From the NCBI GenBank assembly GCA_900546435.1, contig URCQ01000001.1, forward strand, positions 62,001 through 126,000: a DNA stretch of 64,000 bases. Reading direction: 5' to 3'. The notes below the pieces were generated by a model. It saw nothing but the letters and a program-made list of their open reading frames with translations. It made no database searches and had not been told where the DNA came from. The first letter of the stretch is position 1, and each line of letters opens with the position of its first letter. Made by a program: the position numbers and the translations under genes. Source of the stretch: an uncultured Pseudobutyrivibrio sp. Lineage in GTDB: Bacteria; Bacillota; Clostridia; Lachnospirales; Lachnospiraceae. This document shows positions 51,685 to 59,930 of this stretch, one piece after another.

Positions 51685-53472
51685 ATGGCAGAGTCTATGC
51701 AGGGACTTCATAGAAGTCACCGATGTACAGAAGTAAATAACACCATGATTGGCGAAGAAGTAACGCTGATGGGATGGGTGCAGAAAAGAAGAAATTTAGG
51801 AAGCTTGATTTTTATCGATTTAAGAGATCGCAGTGGTATGATGCAGGTTGTGTTTGATGAGCCTGTGATTGGAAGCGAAGGATTTGCCAAGGCGGGAACA
51901 CTGCGCAACGAATATGTGGTTGCTATTGTTGGTAAGGTGCAGAAGAGATCTGCTGCCGTGAATGAGAATTTAAAGACAGGTGATATCGAAGTGTTTGCAA
52001 CAGAGTTGCGCGTGCTGTCTGAGGCACAGACACCTCCTTTCCCAATTGAATCCGGTATTCAGACAAAGGAAGAATTACGCTTAAAATATCGTTATCTGGA
52101 TTTGCGCAGACCGGATCTGCAGCGGAATCTGATGATGCGTAGTAAGGTTATGGGCGTTATCCGTGCCTTTTTACAGGATGAGGGATTCCTTGAGATTGAG
52201 ACACCGATTTTACAGAAATCAACACCGGAAGGTGCAAGAGATTATCTTGTACCATCACGTGTGCATCCGGGAAGCTTTTATGCACTTCCACAGTCTCCGC
52301 AGCTTTTTAAGCAGCTTTTGATGTGCTCTGGCTATGATCGTTATTTCCAGATTGCAAAATGTTTCCGTGATGAAGACCTGCGTGCAGATCGTCAGCCGGA
52401 ATTCACACAGGTAGATATGGAAATGTCCTTTGTTGACATGGAAGATGTTTTAGATGTCAATGAACGTCTGATTGCCCGTGTATTTAAGGATACGCTTGGT
52501 GTGGAAGTACCGCTTCCTTTGAAGCGTATGACATGGCAGGAGGCAATGGATCGCTTTGGTTCTGATAAGCCGGATGTTCGTTTTGGCATGGAGCTTGTGG
52601 ATGTATCCGAAGTGGTAAAAGGCTGCGGTTTTGGCGTATTTACCGGAGCTCTTGAAAATGGTGGAAGTGTCCGTGGTATCAACGTAAAAGGTCAGGGCGC
52701 TATGTCCCGCAAAAAGATTGACAAGCTTGTAGATCACGCAAAAGGCTGTGGCGCGAAGGGACTTGCATATCTTGTAATTAATGAAGATGGCACCTACAAA
52801 TCATCTTTTGCAAAGTTTATGACAGAGGAAGAAATGGCAGCTTTGGTAGCAGCTATGGATGGACAGCCAGGAGATTTGCTTCTCTTTGCAGCAGATCGCA
52901 ATAAGATTGTCTGGGAAGTGTTAGGATCCTTACGTTTGCAGTTGGGAAAAGAATTTAACTTATATGATCCAAACGAATTTGCCTTCCTTTGGGTTGTTGA
53001 TTTTCCACAGTTTGAGTGGTCAGATGATCAGAATCGTTATGTGGCAATGCATCATCCATTTACTATGCCATATGAAGAAGATCTTGATAAATTGACAACA
53101 GATCCAGGCGCAGTACGTGCAAAAGCATACGATATTGTATTGAATGGCTGTGAACTTGGTGGAGGAAGTATCCGTATTTACCAGAGTGATGTTCAGGAAA
53201 AAATGTTTAACGCTCTTGGCTTTACCAATGAGGAAGCGCATGAAAGATTTGGTTTCTTATTAGATGCTTTTTCTTATGGTGTACCACCACATGCAGGTCT
53301 TGCCTTTGGCTTAGACCGTATGATTATGCTTATGATGCATGCAGAATCCATTCGTGATGTGATTGCATTCCCGAAGGTAAAAGATGCATCTTGCCTGATG
53401 ACCGAGGCTCCAACACCGGTGGATCAGACACAGTTGGATGAGTTGGGACTGGAACTGGAAGAACAGGAGTAG
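51685..53472 (+). CDS. aspS: Aspartyl-tRNA synthetase
   Basis: 595 residues, the large bacterial form. The N-terminal OB-fold anticodon domain has VTLMGWVQKRRNLGSLIFID. The class II core has motif 2 FRDEDLRADRQPEFTQVD, and the GAD insertion lies at about residues 280-420. Motif 3 is GLAFGLDRMIM near residue 540. It charges tRNA-Asp (and possibly tRNA-Asn if nondiscriminating). AGGAGG precedes the ATG; it is co-transcribed with hisS. Confidence 0.97.
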   Translation: MAESMQGLHRSHRCTEVNNTMIGEEVTLMGWVQKRRNLGSLIFIDLRDRSGMMQVVFDEPVIGSEGFAKAGTLRNEYVVAIVGKVQKRSAAVNENLKTGDIEVFATELRVLSEAQTPPFPIESGIQTKEELRLKYRYLDLRRPDLQRNLMMRSKVMGVIRAFLQDEGFLEIETPILQKSTPEGARDYLVPSRVHPGSFYALPQSPQLFKQLLMCSGYDRYFQIAKCFRDEDLRADRQPEFTQVDMEMSFVDMEDVLDVNERLIARVFKDTLGVEVPLPLKRMTWQEAMDRFGSDKPDVRFGMELVDVSEVVKGCGFGVFTGALENGGSVRGINVKGQGAMSRKKIDKLVDHAKGCGAKGLAYLVINEDGTYKSSFAKFMTEEEMAALVAAMDGQPGDLLLFAADRNKIVWEVLGSLRLQLGKEFNLYDPNEFAFLWVVDFPQFEWSDDQNRYVAMHHPFTMPYEEDLDKLTTDPGAVRAKAYDIVLNGCELGGGSIRIYQSDVQEKMFNALGFTNEEAHERFGFLLDAFSYGVPPHAGLAFGLDRMIMLMMHAESIRDVIAFPKVKDASCLMTEAPTPVDQTQLDELGLELEEQE

Positions 53473-53497
53473 TCTTTTTAATGAGAGGGGATAACGT

Positions 53498-54982
53498 ATG
53501 GCCACAGGAGGAAAAAAGCAAAAAAAAGCAATTGCGTTAACACCGGAACAGACAGCAAGATCAAATAAGCTTGGTGTTGGGATTTATGGTGTGTCATTGC
53601 TGGGATGGGTGATGATTATGTTGATTACCCATTCGGTTACCATAGTAGGACTAGCCGTGATGGCGGTTTGTTATGCGATGGCTGTATTTTGGGGGTTAAC
53701 ACAGGGCAAAAGAGAAAATACACATATTAAGATGTCATTTACCTATCTGATACCGTTTATCGTTGTCAGTCTGACATCGAGTGTGAAGATTTACCCGGTA
53801 GTATTTATTACCGTATATGCTTTGATTGTGTATCAAAATGTACGACTGGTAGCTTATGGCACAGGTGCAACGGTAATTGTAAATATCATTGATATTGGCA
53901 TGAGCACGATGCGTGGACAGATGACGCCGGATGATGCGGCATCGGAATTGATTTCTACCATTTTATTTGGACTTTTTAGTATGTATACGGCACTTCGTAT
54001 TTACTATGCAACCAAAGAAAATATGGATCAGATTCAAAAGCAGACCAATGAAGCAATTCAGGTAGCAAATCATGTGGGGGCAATCTCACAGGATATTTTG
54101 GATAATTTTCATATCATTACAGATGGAATGAACAATATTACGGAGCAGGCAAATGAAAATAAGGGTGCGCTGAGTGATATTTCATCGGCTTCATCGGTAA
54201 ATAGTGAAGAGATGAACCATCAGTCGGAACTGACACAGAATATTTATGGTATTGTGCAGGAAACGCAGGCAAGCGCAGAACGTGTACAGCAGAATGCACA
54301 GGATGTATATGAAAAAGTCAGCGAAGGTGTCGTGTTATCTGAGGATATGCGTACCCAGGCGCAGGAGGTATCTGCAGATATTGAAGCAACCAATCAGATT
54401 GTTACTGATCTGGTAGGACAGATTCAAGATGTTTCTAGTATTACCGATGCGATTCTTTCTATTTCAAGCCAGACGAATCTGCTGGCCTTGAATGCGTCCA
54501 TTGAAGCAGCAAGAGCAGGGGAAGCAGGAAAAGGCTTTGCGGTTGTTGCAGATGAGATTCGTACTTTGGCAGAACAGACGAAACATTCTACCGAAGAGAT
54601 TACACAGATTATGAACCAACTGATTTTGGTTGCAAACCAGTCTGTAGAAAAGATGAATCGTTGTGTAGAAGGCATCCAGTTACAGAATACAAAAATTGAT
54701 GATGTAAATGGAAGCTTTGAACAGACAAAGAAGAATGTTGGTGCGTTAAAGACGATGGTGGATGGCATCATTGATGGAGTCAATGAAGTGTCCAATAATA
54801 CAGCACAGATTGTAAATAGTGTTGTCAGTGTTTCAGAGAATACCAACCGCGTTTTTGAATTGTCAGGAAACGGTGTGGATGGTGCAGAGATGATTTACGC
54901 TACCATTCAGGAATTTTCAGATACGATTGGCAGATTGCATGCTAAGGTAGAACAGTTAAAAAATACAATTGCAGAAGAATAG
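53498..54982 (+). CDS. Membrane methyl-accepting chemotaxis protein
   Basis: 494 residues, GAGGGG before the ATG. The N-terminal 170 residues hold about five to six hydrophobic helices and no large extracellular sensor domain, so the signal is likely sensed within or near the membrane. The cytoplasmic part is a chemoreceptor signalling domain with the conserved tip ISSQTNLLALNASIEAARAG, then GKGFAVVADEIRTLAEQT, flanked by long heptad helices. It should couple to CheA/CheW. The gene lies 25 bases after aspS and ends at a strong bidirectional terminator. Confidence 0.92.
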   Translation: MATGGKKQKKAIALTPEQTARSNKLGVGIYGVSLLGWVMIMLITHSVTIVGLAVMAVCYAMAVFWGLTQGKRENTHIKMSFTYLIPFIVVSLTSSVKIYPVVFITVYALIVYQNVRLVAYGTGATVIVNIIDIGMSTMRGQMTPDDAASELISTILFGLFSMYTALRIYYATKENMDQIQKQTNEAIQVANHVGAISQDILDNFHIITDGMNNITEQANENKGALSDISSASSVNSEEMNHQSELTQNIYGIVQETQASAERVQQNAQDVYEKVSEGVVLSEDMRTQAQEVSADIEATNQIVTDLVGQIQDVSSITDAILSISSQTNLLALNASIEAARAGEAGKGFAVVADEIRTLAEQTKHSTEEITQIMNQLILVANQSVEKMNRCVEGIQLQNTKIDDVNGSFEQTKKNVGALKTMVDGIIDGVNEVSNNTAQIVNSVVSVSENTNRVFELSGNGVDGAEMIYATIQEFSDTIGRLHAKVEQLKNTIAEE

Positions 54983-54989
54983 TGTTACA

Positions 54990-55033
54990 TAAAAATCCCG
55001 GTTATAAGAAGTGACTTATAACCGGGATTTTCT
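54990..55033. terminator. Bidirectional terminator between chemoreceptor and flavin reductase genes
   Basis: AAAATCCCGGTTATAAG pairs perfectly with CTTATAACCGGGATTTT around a 6-base loop, with A and T runs on both sides. Confidence 0.93.
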
Positions 55034-55049
55034 ATTATGGCGATACCAA

Positions 55050-55559
55050 TTAGCGAACCAAAACATCGACGATTTCGCCAATGTACATGGTGTGCATATC
55101 ACCATCAGCATACCATTTGTCTGCAATTGTTGGATCGATAAATTGATCGGCTGTCATGCGTGTGGCAGATAATTTTTTGCAGAGAATAACAAATTTGGCT
55201 TCGTCTAAAAATGGTGTATCCATCATATGATCGATGTGCAGGCGTGCACCGGCAATCTTATCTTCATTGTGACCGGACACTGTGCCGAGATAGCTTAGTG
55301 TGCTGTGCATGTGATGATCTTCAAAGAAGTTGATAGAAAAGGTGTCACTACCATCAATGAGTTCCTTGGTATAGCGGGAATCGCGGATGTAGATGGTGGC
55401 AACATTTTTGCCCCACATCACACCAACACCGCCCCAGCTAACCGTCATGGCATTGGCTTTGCCATCAGCTTCTGCAGTGACAGCAGCCCATTCGTTGCCA
55501 ATTTTTTGGAAAGGGTTAAATTCTAACATATTCATAGGATAAGGTTGAAATGTGTGCAT
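55050..55559 (-). CDS. Flavin reductase family protein (FMN-binding split barrel)
   Basis: The start at 55559 follows GGAG at 7 bases spacing; the longer ORF crosses a promoter region of ilvE and is unlikely. 169 residues. The split-barrel flavin-binding pattern is ANAMTVSWGGVGVMWGKNV (the T-x-S-W FMN loop) and TIYIRDSRYTKELI. These proteins bind FMN and often act as NAD(P)H flavin reductases or in redox repair; the substrate is undefined. Single gene, ending at the shared terminator. Confidence 0.85.
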   Translation of the reverse strand: MHTFQPYPMNMLEFNPFQKIGNEWAAVTAEADGKANAMTVSWGGVGVMWGKNVATIYIRDSRYTKELIDGSDTFSINFFEDHHMHSTLSYLGTVSGHNEDKIAGARLHIDHMMDTPFLDEAKFVILCKKLSATRMTADQFIDPTIADKWYADGDMHTMYIGEIVDVLVR

Positions 55560-55690
55560 AATGAATCTCCATTCGTATTTTTTTCTTATTATATTATTTT
55601 CGGGGAGTGCTTTCAAGAACCATCCAAAGAATGTACCTGGCAAAATTGTGATAATTATGTGTACATGCAGGATATTTATGAGAGCTATTC

Positions 55691-55719
55691 TTGACAAGGC
55701 AGATAAAGAGGAAGATAAT
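55691..55719 (+). promoter_or_regulatory. Sigma-A promoter of ilvE
   Basis: TTGACA at 55691-55696 and GATAAT at 55714-55719, 17-base spacer, leader about 58 bases. No T-box or other leader structure seen. Confidence 0.75.
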
Positions 55720-55783
55720 AGTACAAACAGAGAAATTTTGCAGGATTTCATCTGCGATTATGCAATATATGGAGGAAGAAATC

Positions 55784-56848
55784 ATGGAAATTAGATTCGA
55801 AGAACGTAAGCAGTTAAAGGAAAAACCAGACCAGAAGCATCTTGGTTTTGGAAAATACATGACAGACTATATGTTTGTTATGGACTGGAGCAAAGAAGAG
55901 GGATGGCACGATGCCAGAATTGTACCACAGGGACCAATTGAACTTGAACCGGCATGTGTGACACTTCATTATGCGCAGGAGACATTTGAAGGTCTTAAGG
56001 CATATCGTACTTCCGAAGGAAAGATTCAGTTATTCCGCCCAGAGATGAATGCAAGACGTATGATTAATTCGAATGCAAGACTCTGTATGCCAGCATTCCC
56101 GGAAGAAATGTTTGTAGAGGCTGTTAGAGCATTGGTAAAACAGGAAGCAGACTGGGTACCATCAGAGCCAGATACTTCTTTGTACATTCGTCCATTTATG
56201 TTTGCTACAGAAGCAGCGCTTGGCGTACACATGGCTTCTTCTTATAAATTTATGATCATTTGCTGCCCAGTAGGTGCTTATTATGAAACCGGTCTTGATC
56301 CAGTGAAGATCCTGGTTGAGGATGAACTGGTACGAGCAGTGAAGGGTGGTACTGGATTTACAAAATGTGGTGGTAACTATGCAGGTTCTATTCTTGGTCA
56401 GGTAAAGGCAGAGAAAATGGGATATGCACAGGTTCTTTGGTTAGATGGAGAACAGCGTAAATATGTCGAAGAAGTAGGTACCATGAACATTATGTTCAAG
56501 ATTGCTGGTGAAATTTATACAGCACCAATCGAGGGAACCGTTCTTCCAGGTGTAACGAGAGATTCTATGATTCATTTGCTTCGTGATTGGGGTTATACCG
56601 TTCATGAGAGTCGCCTTTCTATCGATGATCTGATGAAAGCAGGTCATGATGGTACCTTGGAAGAGGTCTTTGGAACAGGTACCGCAGCTGTTATTTCTCC
56701 AGTAGGTGAGCTTCGTTATAAAGATGATGTGGTAGTTATTAACGATGCAAAAACAGGAGAATTGACACAGAAATTATACGATACCCTTACTGGTATTCAG
56801 TGGGGTAAGATTGCAGACCCTTATGGATGGACACAGGTTGTAGAGTAA
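55784..56848 (+). CDS. ilvE: Branched-chain amino acid aminotransferase
   Basis: The ATG at 55784 has GGAGG 9 bases upstream; the longer ORF starts in the promoter. 354 residues, the fold-type IV class IIA form. Features are FGKYMTDYMFVMDW at the N-terminus, HYAQETFEGLKAYR, and the PLP lysine in GTGFTKCGGNYAGS with EEVGTMNIMF. It interconverts leucine, isoleucine and valine with their 2-oxo acids. Monocistronic, with promoter and terminator. Confidence 0.95.
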   Translation: MEIRFEERKQLKEKPDQKHLGFGKYMTDYMFVMDWSKEEGWHDARIVPQGPIELEPACVTLHYAQETFEGLKAYRTSEGKIQLFRPEMNARRMINSNARLCMPAFPEEMFVEAVRALVKQEADWVPSEPDTSLYIRPFMFATEAALGVHMASSYKFMIICCPVGAYYETGLDPVKILVEDELVRAVKGGTGFTKCGGNYAGSILGQVKAEKMGYAQVLWLDGEQRKYVEEVGTMNIMFKIAGEIYTAPIEGTVLPGVTRDSMIHLLRDWGYTVHESRLSIDDLMKAGHDGTLEEVFGTGTAAVISPVGELRYKDDVVVINDAKTGELTQKLYDTLTGIQWGKIADPYGWTQVVE

Positions 56849-56868
56849 TTGCAGAATAAAGAAGTGAC

Positions 56869-56902
56869 ATGCCCGGTGGATTGCTTTCACCGGGCATTTT
56901 TG
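56869..56902 (+). terminator. Terminator of ilvE
   Basis: ATGCCCGGTG pairs with CACCGGGCAT and is followed by a T-run, 20 bases after the ilvE stop. Confidence 0.92.
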
Positions 56903-56928
56903 CGTGTGTCAAAACGCAGGTGGAACCA

Positions 56929-56956
56929 TTGACAAGGTAATGGCAAGTACGATAAT
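56929..56956 (+). promoter_or_regulatory. Sigma-A promoter of the PsiE-like gene cluster
   Basis: TTGACA at 56929-56934 and GATAAT at 56951-56956, spacer 16 bases, 43 bases before the ATG at 57000. Confidence 0.7.
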
Positions 56957-56999
56957 ATTTAATTGGGATATTAGATTTTTTATAGGAAGAGGAGTATGT

Positions 57000-57455
57000 A
57001 TGTTTGATAAGTTGTATGGATATGTGAAGAAGTGGGTTTCTGAAATTTGCCATATTTTGGAGCTCATTGCTGCAATTTTTGTATTTATTGCTGTTGTGAT
57101 CGCATTGCTTGCACTGATACCGCACGTGAGTGAGCTGTGGCAGAATCGTGCGGATACCGGTGCAATGTTAGAGTTTATAGAACAGGTATTTGTTGTTGTT
57201 ATCGGCGTGGAATTTATCAAAATGCTATGTCGTCCGACCGCAGACAATGTGTTAGAAACCATTATCTTTTTGGTGGCGCGTCATATGATTGTAGTGACAA
57301 CGACAACACCGGTCGATGATTTAATTTCGACCATCAGCATTGTGCTACTTTGTTTTGTTCGTAGATATTTAAAAGAACATCGTCTTAAGGATAAAATGCG
57401 TGAGGAAGACTGGCGCAGATTAGAGGAAGCGGATGAATCAGGAACTACTGAATGA
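57000..57455 (+). CDS. PsiE-like small membrane protein
   Basis: The ATG at 57000 follows GGAG; the longer ORF would include the promoter. 151 residues with three to four hydrophobic helices (AAIFVFIAVVIALLALI, VFVVVIGVEFIKML, IIFLVARHMIVV, LISTISIVLLCFVRRYL). The helix content and charged positions resemble the phosphate-starvation-inducible PsiE family, whose function is unclear. It overlaps the following AraC gene by 23 bases. The similarity is moderate, so the family call is tentative. Confidence 0.6.
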   Translation: MFDKLYGYVKKWVSEICHILELIAAIFVFIAVVIALLALIPHVSELWQNRADTGAMLEFIEQVFVVVIGVEFIKMLCRPTADNVLETIIFLVARHMIVVTTTTPVDDLISTISIVLLCFVRRYLKEHRLKDKMREEDWRRLEEADESGTTE

Positions 57456-58419
57456 ACTGCGGCAAATAAGCACTGAAGAGAGTGAATACCGCGAGGGAAA
57501 AGGTGATGTCAATCGTGGCATCTATATGGAACCAGAGACGCATATGGTGGATTATAAACGTCTGATTGAAAGTGGTAAGACGATTGAAATTCGCACGCAT
57601 ACGCGTTTTGTACATTTTCCCCAGCACACACATAATTATGTGGAATTGATTTATATGTGTTCCGGACATACGACACATATCGTAAATGGTGATCAGATTG
57701 AACTGGGAACAGGAGAACTTCTCTTTTTGAATCAGAATGCAACGCAGGAAATCTATCCAGCAGGAGAAGAAGATATTGCTGTCAACTTTATTATTTTGCC
57801 AGCGTTTTTCGATTATGCGCTTTCTATGATGGGGGAAGAGGAGAATCTGGTTCGAAAGTTTGTGCTCGATTGTCTGAAGAGCAAAGATGCAGATGTCAGC
57901 TATCTTCACTTTCAGGTGGCGGACGTTTTGCCGATTCAAAATCTGATGGAAAATCTGATATGGACTATTCATAACAAGCAGCCAAACAAACGCAGCATTC
58001 ATCAGGCTACTATGGGGTTGTTACTGCTACAATTGATGAATTATACAGATTTGGTGCATGTCGGTAAAGATAATAAAAATCAGGAACTTTTGATGTCAGT
58101 ATATCGCTATATTGAAGAACATTATAGAGATGGTGAATTATCCGAGCTGGCAAAAATGCTTCATTATGACATCTATTGGCTGAGTCGTGCCATTCATACG
58201 TTTACCGGTTCTACTTACACTGCGCTATTGCAGCAAAAGCGTATGCGTCAGGCAGCATATTTGTTAGAAACATCGGGGCTTACGGTGGCGGATATCGCGG
58301 TGGCCGTGGGCTACGAAAATATTAGTTATTTTCACAGATTATTTCAGAAAACATATGGCATTTCGCCACGAAAATATCGTACATCCATGCGTCTTGGTAC
58401 ATGGGAAGAAAAGAAATAG
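57433..58419 (+). CDS. AraC-family transcriptional regulator with cupin domain
   Basis: 328 residues, GAGG site inside the end of the PsiE-like gene. The N-terminal half has cupin features (FVHFPQHTHNYVELIYMCSG, GELLFLNQNATQEI). The C-terminal part has the AraC double helix-turn-helix (LSELAKMLHYDIYWLSRAI and VADIAVAVGYENISYFHRLF), ending KTYGISPRKYRTS. The short spacing to the methyltransferase-like gene (8 bases) suggests a common transcript with PsiE-like, methyltransferase-like and GGDEF-EAL genes. Targets unknown. Confidence 0.88.
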   Translation: MNQELLNELRQISTEESEYREGKGDVNRGIYMEPETHMVDYKRLIESGKTIEIRTHTRFVHFPQHTHNYVELIYMCSGHTTHIVNGDQIELGTGELLFLNQNATQEIYPAGEEDIAVNFIILPAFFDYALSMMGEEENLVRKFVLDCLKSKDADVSYLHFQVADVLPIQNLMENLIWTIHNKQPNKRSIHQATMGLLLLQLMNYTDLVHVGKDNKNQELLMSVYRYIEEHYRDGELSELAKMLHYDIYWLSRAIHTFTGSTYTALLQQKRMRQAAYLLETSGLTVADIAVAVGYENISYFHRLFQKTYGISPRKYRTSMRLGTWEEKK

Positions 58420-58427
58420 GATGAATC

Positions 58428-59927
58428 ATGGGATTAGAAGAATTATTAAGTGAAATTATGGAAAAAGAGGATGTACGTTCTCTTTTGAGTGAGCTTAGAA
58501 GCAGATTACAGAAAAAAGAAGTACAGACGGCAGAATGCGTTGATGCAAAGTTGGTGAAACGCTTACAGGACCTGCTTATGCATGAGGATGCAAAGACAAG
58601 AAAAAATGCTGCACTTTTGCTGGGTGATCTGGCAGATGAGATCTACAAATTGTCAGACTGGGAAATGGTACGTGATGCCTTGTGGGATTCTTATCGAAAA
58701 GAACAGACAAAGTTTGTCTGGAATGCATATATTAAGGCGCTGGCATCGTATGATTGTGAGTCTTTACGGGATGAGATGGTATCGGAACGAAAACGTCTGC
58801 AGCAGCAGGATGTCGCAGAGGAAGATAAAAAGCATGTAAGACAGTTATTAGAACAGCTGGATGCATTGTTAGCAGATTATGAGAAAAAAGAAACCTATAC
58901 TTTCGGTGGTATTAAAAAGAAGCATCCATTGATTCTTACGACAGAACCATATATGCAGGAAATCTTACTAGAACAGGTAAAAGAACTTGGCTATACAGAT
59001 GCACGTGTTGTGCCACGAGGCGTACGGGTGCTTACAGATACTCTGGATACGTTACAGTCTTTGCGCATTTATCGTGAAATACTTTTTGTGATACGATTTC
59101 GCAGCCAGACAATTGCAGCAGAGAAAAATCTTGCACAGGCAATCGTCACGTCCGAACTGCTGCCGTTGTTAGAAGAAGTATATGGGAAAAAGAAAAAGTA
59201 TCCATTTGTTCTTCGTATGGGTACAGAAGTTGAAAGTAAAAAGACAAAGCAGATTGCGTATGATATTGAAAAAAGCAGCGATAACCGGCTACAGAACAGA
59301 CCAAAGGATGCCATTGTGGAGTTACTTTCAAAGCAAAAAAAAGATGGTACTTATGTAGTGTATGCGCGATTATCAGGGTGTGAAGCAAATCGTTTTTCTT
59401 ATCGAAAACATGTACTCCCAACCTCAATGTCGCCAATCATTGCAGCACAGATGGTGGAATGGATTGAGCCATATCTGCAGGAAAATGCACATGTCATTGA
59501 TCCATTCTGTGGTGTGGGAACACTTCTGATTGAACGTATGAAAAAGAAACGTACACGCGATGTGTATGGGATAGATAGTTATGGGGAAGCCATTGCGTAT
59601 GCAAGAGATGATGCAGAGGCAGCAAAGGTATCCATTTATTTTATCAATCGAGATTATTTTGATTTTACATCAAGCTATTTGATGGAAGAAGTGATTACGG
59701 AATTTCCGCGTATGGAACATAAAGAACGGGAAGAAGTAGACCGTTTTTATCAACGTTTTTTTGACAAGACAAGTGAGATTACCGCAAAGGATGCGATGAT
59801 CTTTGCTCTTTCAACGGAGGAGCAGGCTTTGAAAAAACAATTACGTTTGCATGATGAATTTCAGCTTGTGCGACAGATACCAATGCGTGGTCGGGAACAG
59901 ATCTATATTTTGAAAAAAAGAGGATAA
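58428..59927 (+). CDS. HEAT-like repeat protein fused to a UPF0020-like methyltransferase domain
   Basis: 499 residues. The N-terminal 140 residues are helical with HEAT-type pattern (LMHEDAKTRKNAALLLGDLA). A central beta-rich region (about 150-310) resembles a THUMP-like RNA-binding module. The C-terminal domain has motif I VIDPFCGVGTLLIERM and the acidic loop VYGIDSYGEAIAYARDDA, as in tRNA guanine-N2 methyltransferases of UPF0020. Where these enzymes have an NPPY-type motif IV, the sequence reads VITEFPRM, so catalysis is doubtful or changed. The substrate is probably RNA, by family, but unproven. Confidence 0.65.
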   Translation: MGLEELLSEIMEKEDVRSLLSELRSRLQKKEVQTAECVDAKLVKRLQDLLMHEDAKTRKNAALLLGDLADEIYKLSDWEMVRDALWDSYRKEQTKFVWNAYIKALASYDCESLRDEMVSERKRLQQQDVAEEDKKHVRQLLEQLDALLADYEKKETYTFGGIKKKHPLILTTEPYMQEILLEQVKELGYTDARVVPRGVRVLTDTLDTLQSLRIYREILFVIRFRSQTIAAEKNLAQAIVTSELLPLLEEVYGKKKKYPFVLRMGTEVESKKTKQIAYDIEKSSDNRLQNRPKDAIVELLSKQKKDGTYVVYARLSGCEANRFSYRKHVLPTSMSPIIAAQMVEWIEPYLQENAHVIDPFCGVGTLLIERMKKKRTRDVYGIDSYGEAIAYARDDAEAAKVSIYFINRDYFDFTSSYLMEEVITEFPRMEHKEREEVDRFYQRFFDKTSEITAKDAMIFALSTEEQALKKQLRLHDEFQLVRQIPMRGREQIYILKKRG

Positions 59928-59930
59928 AAT

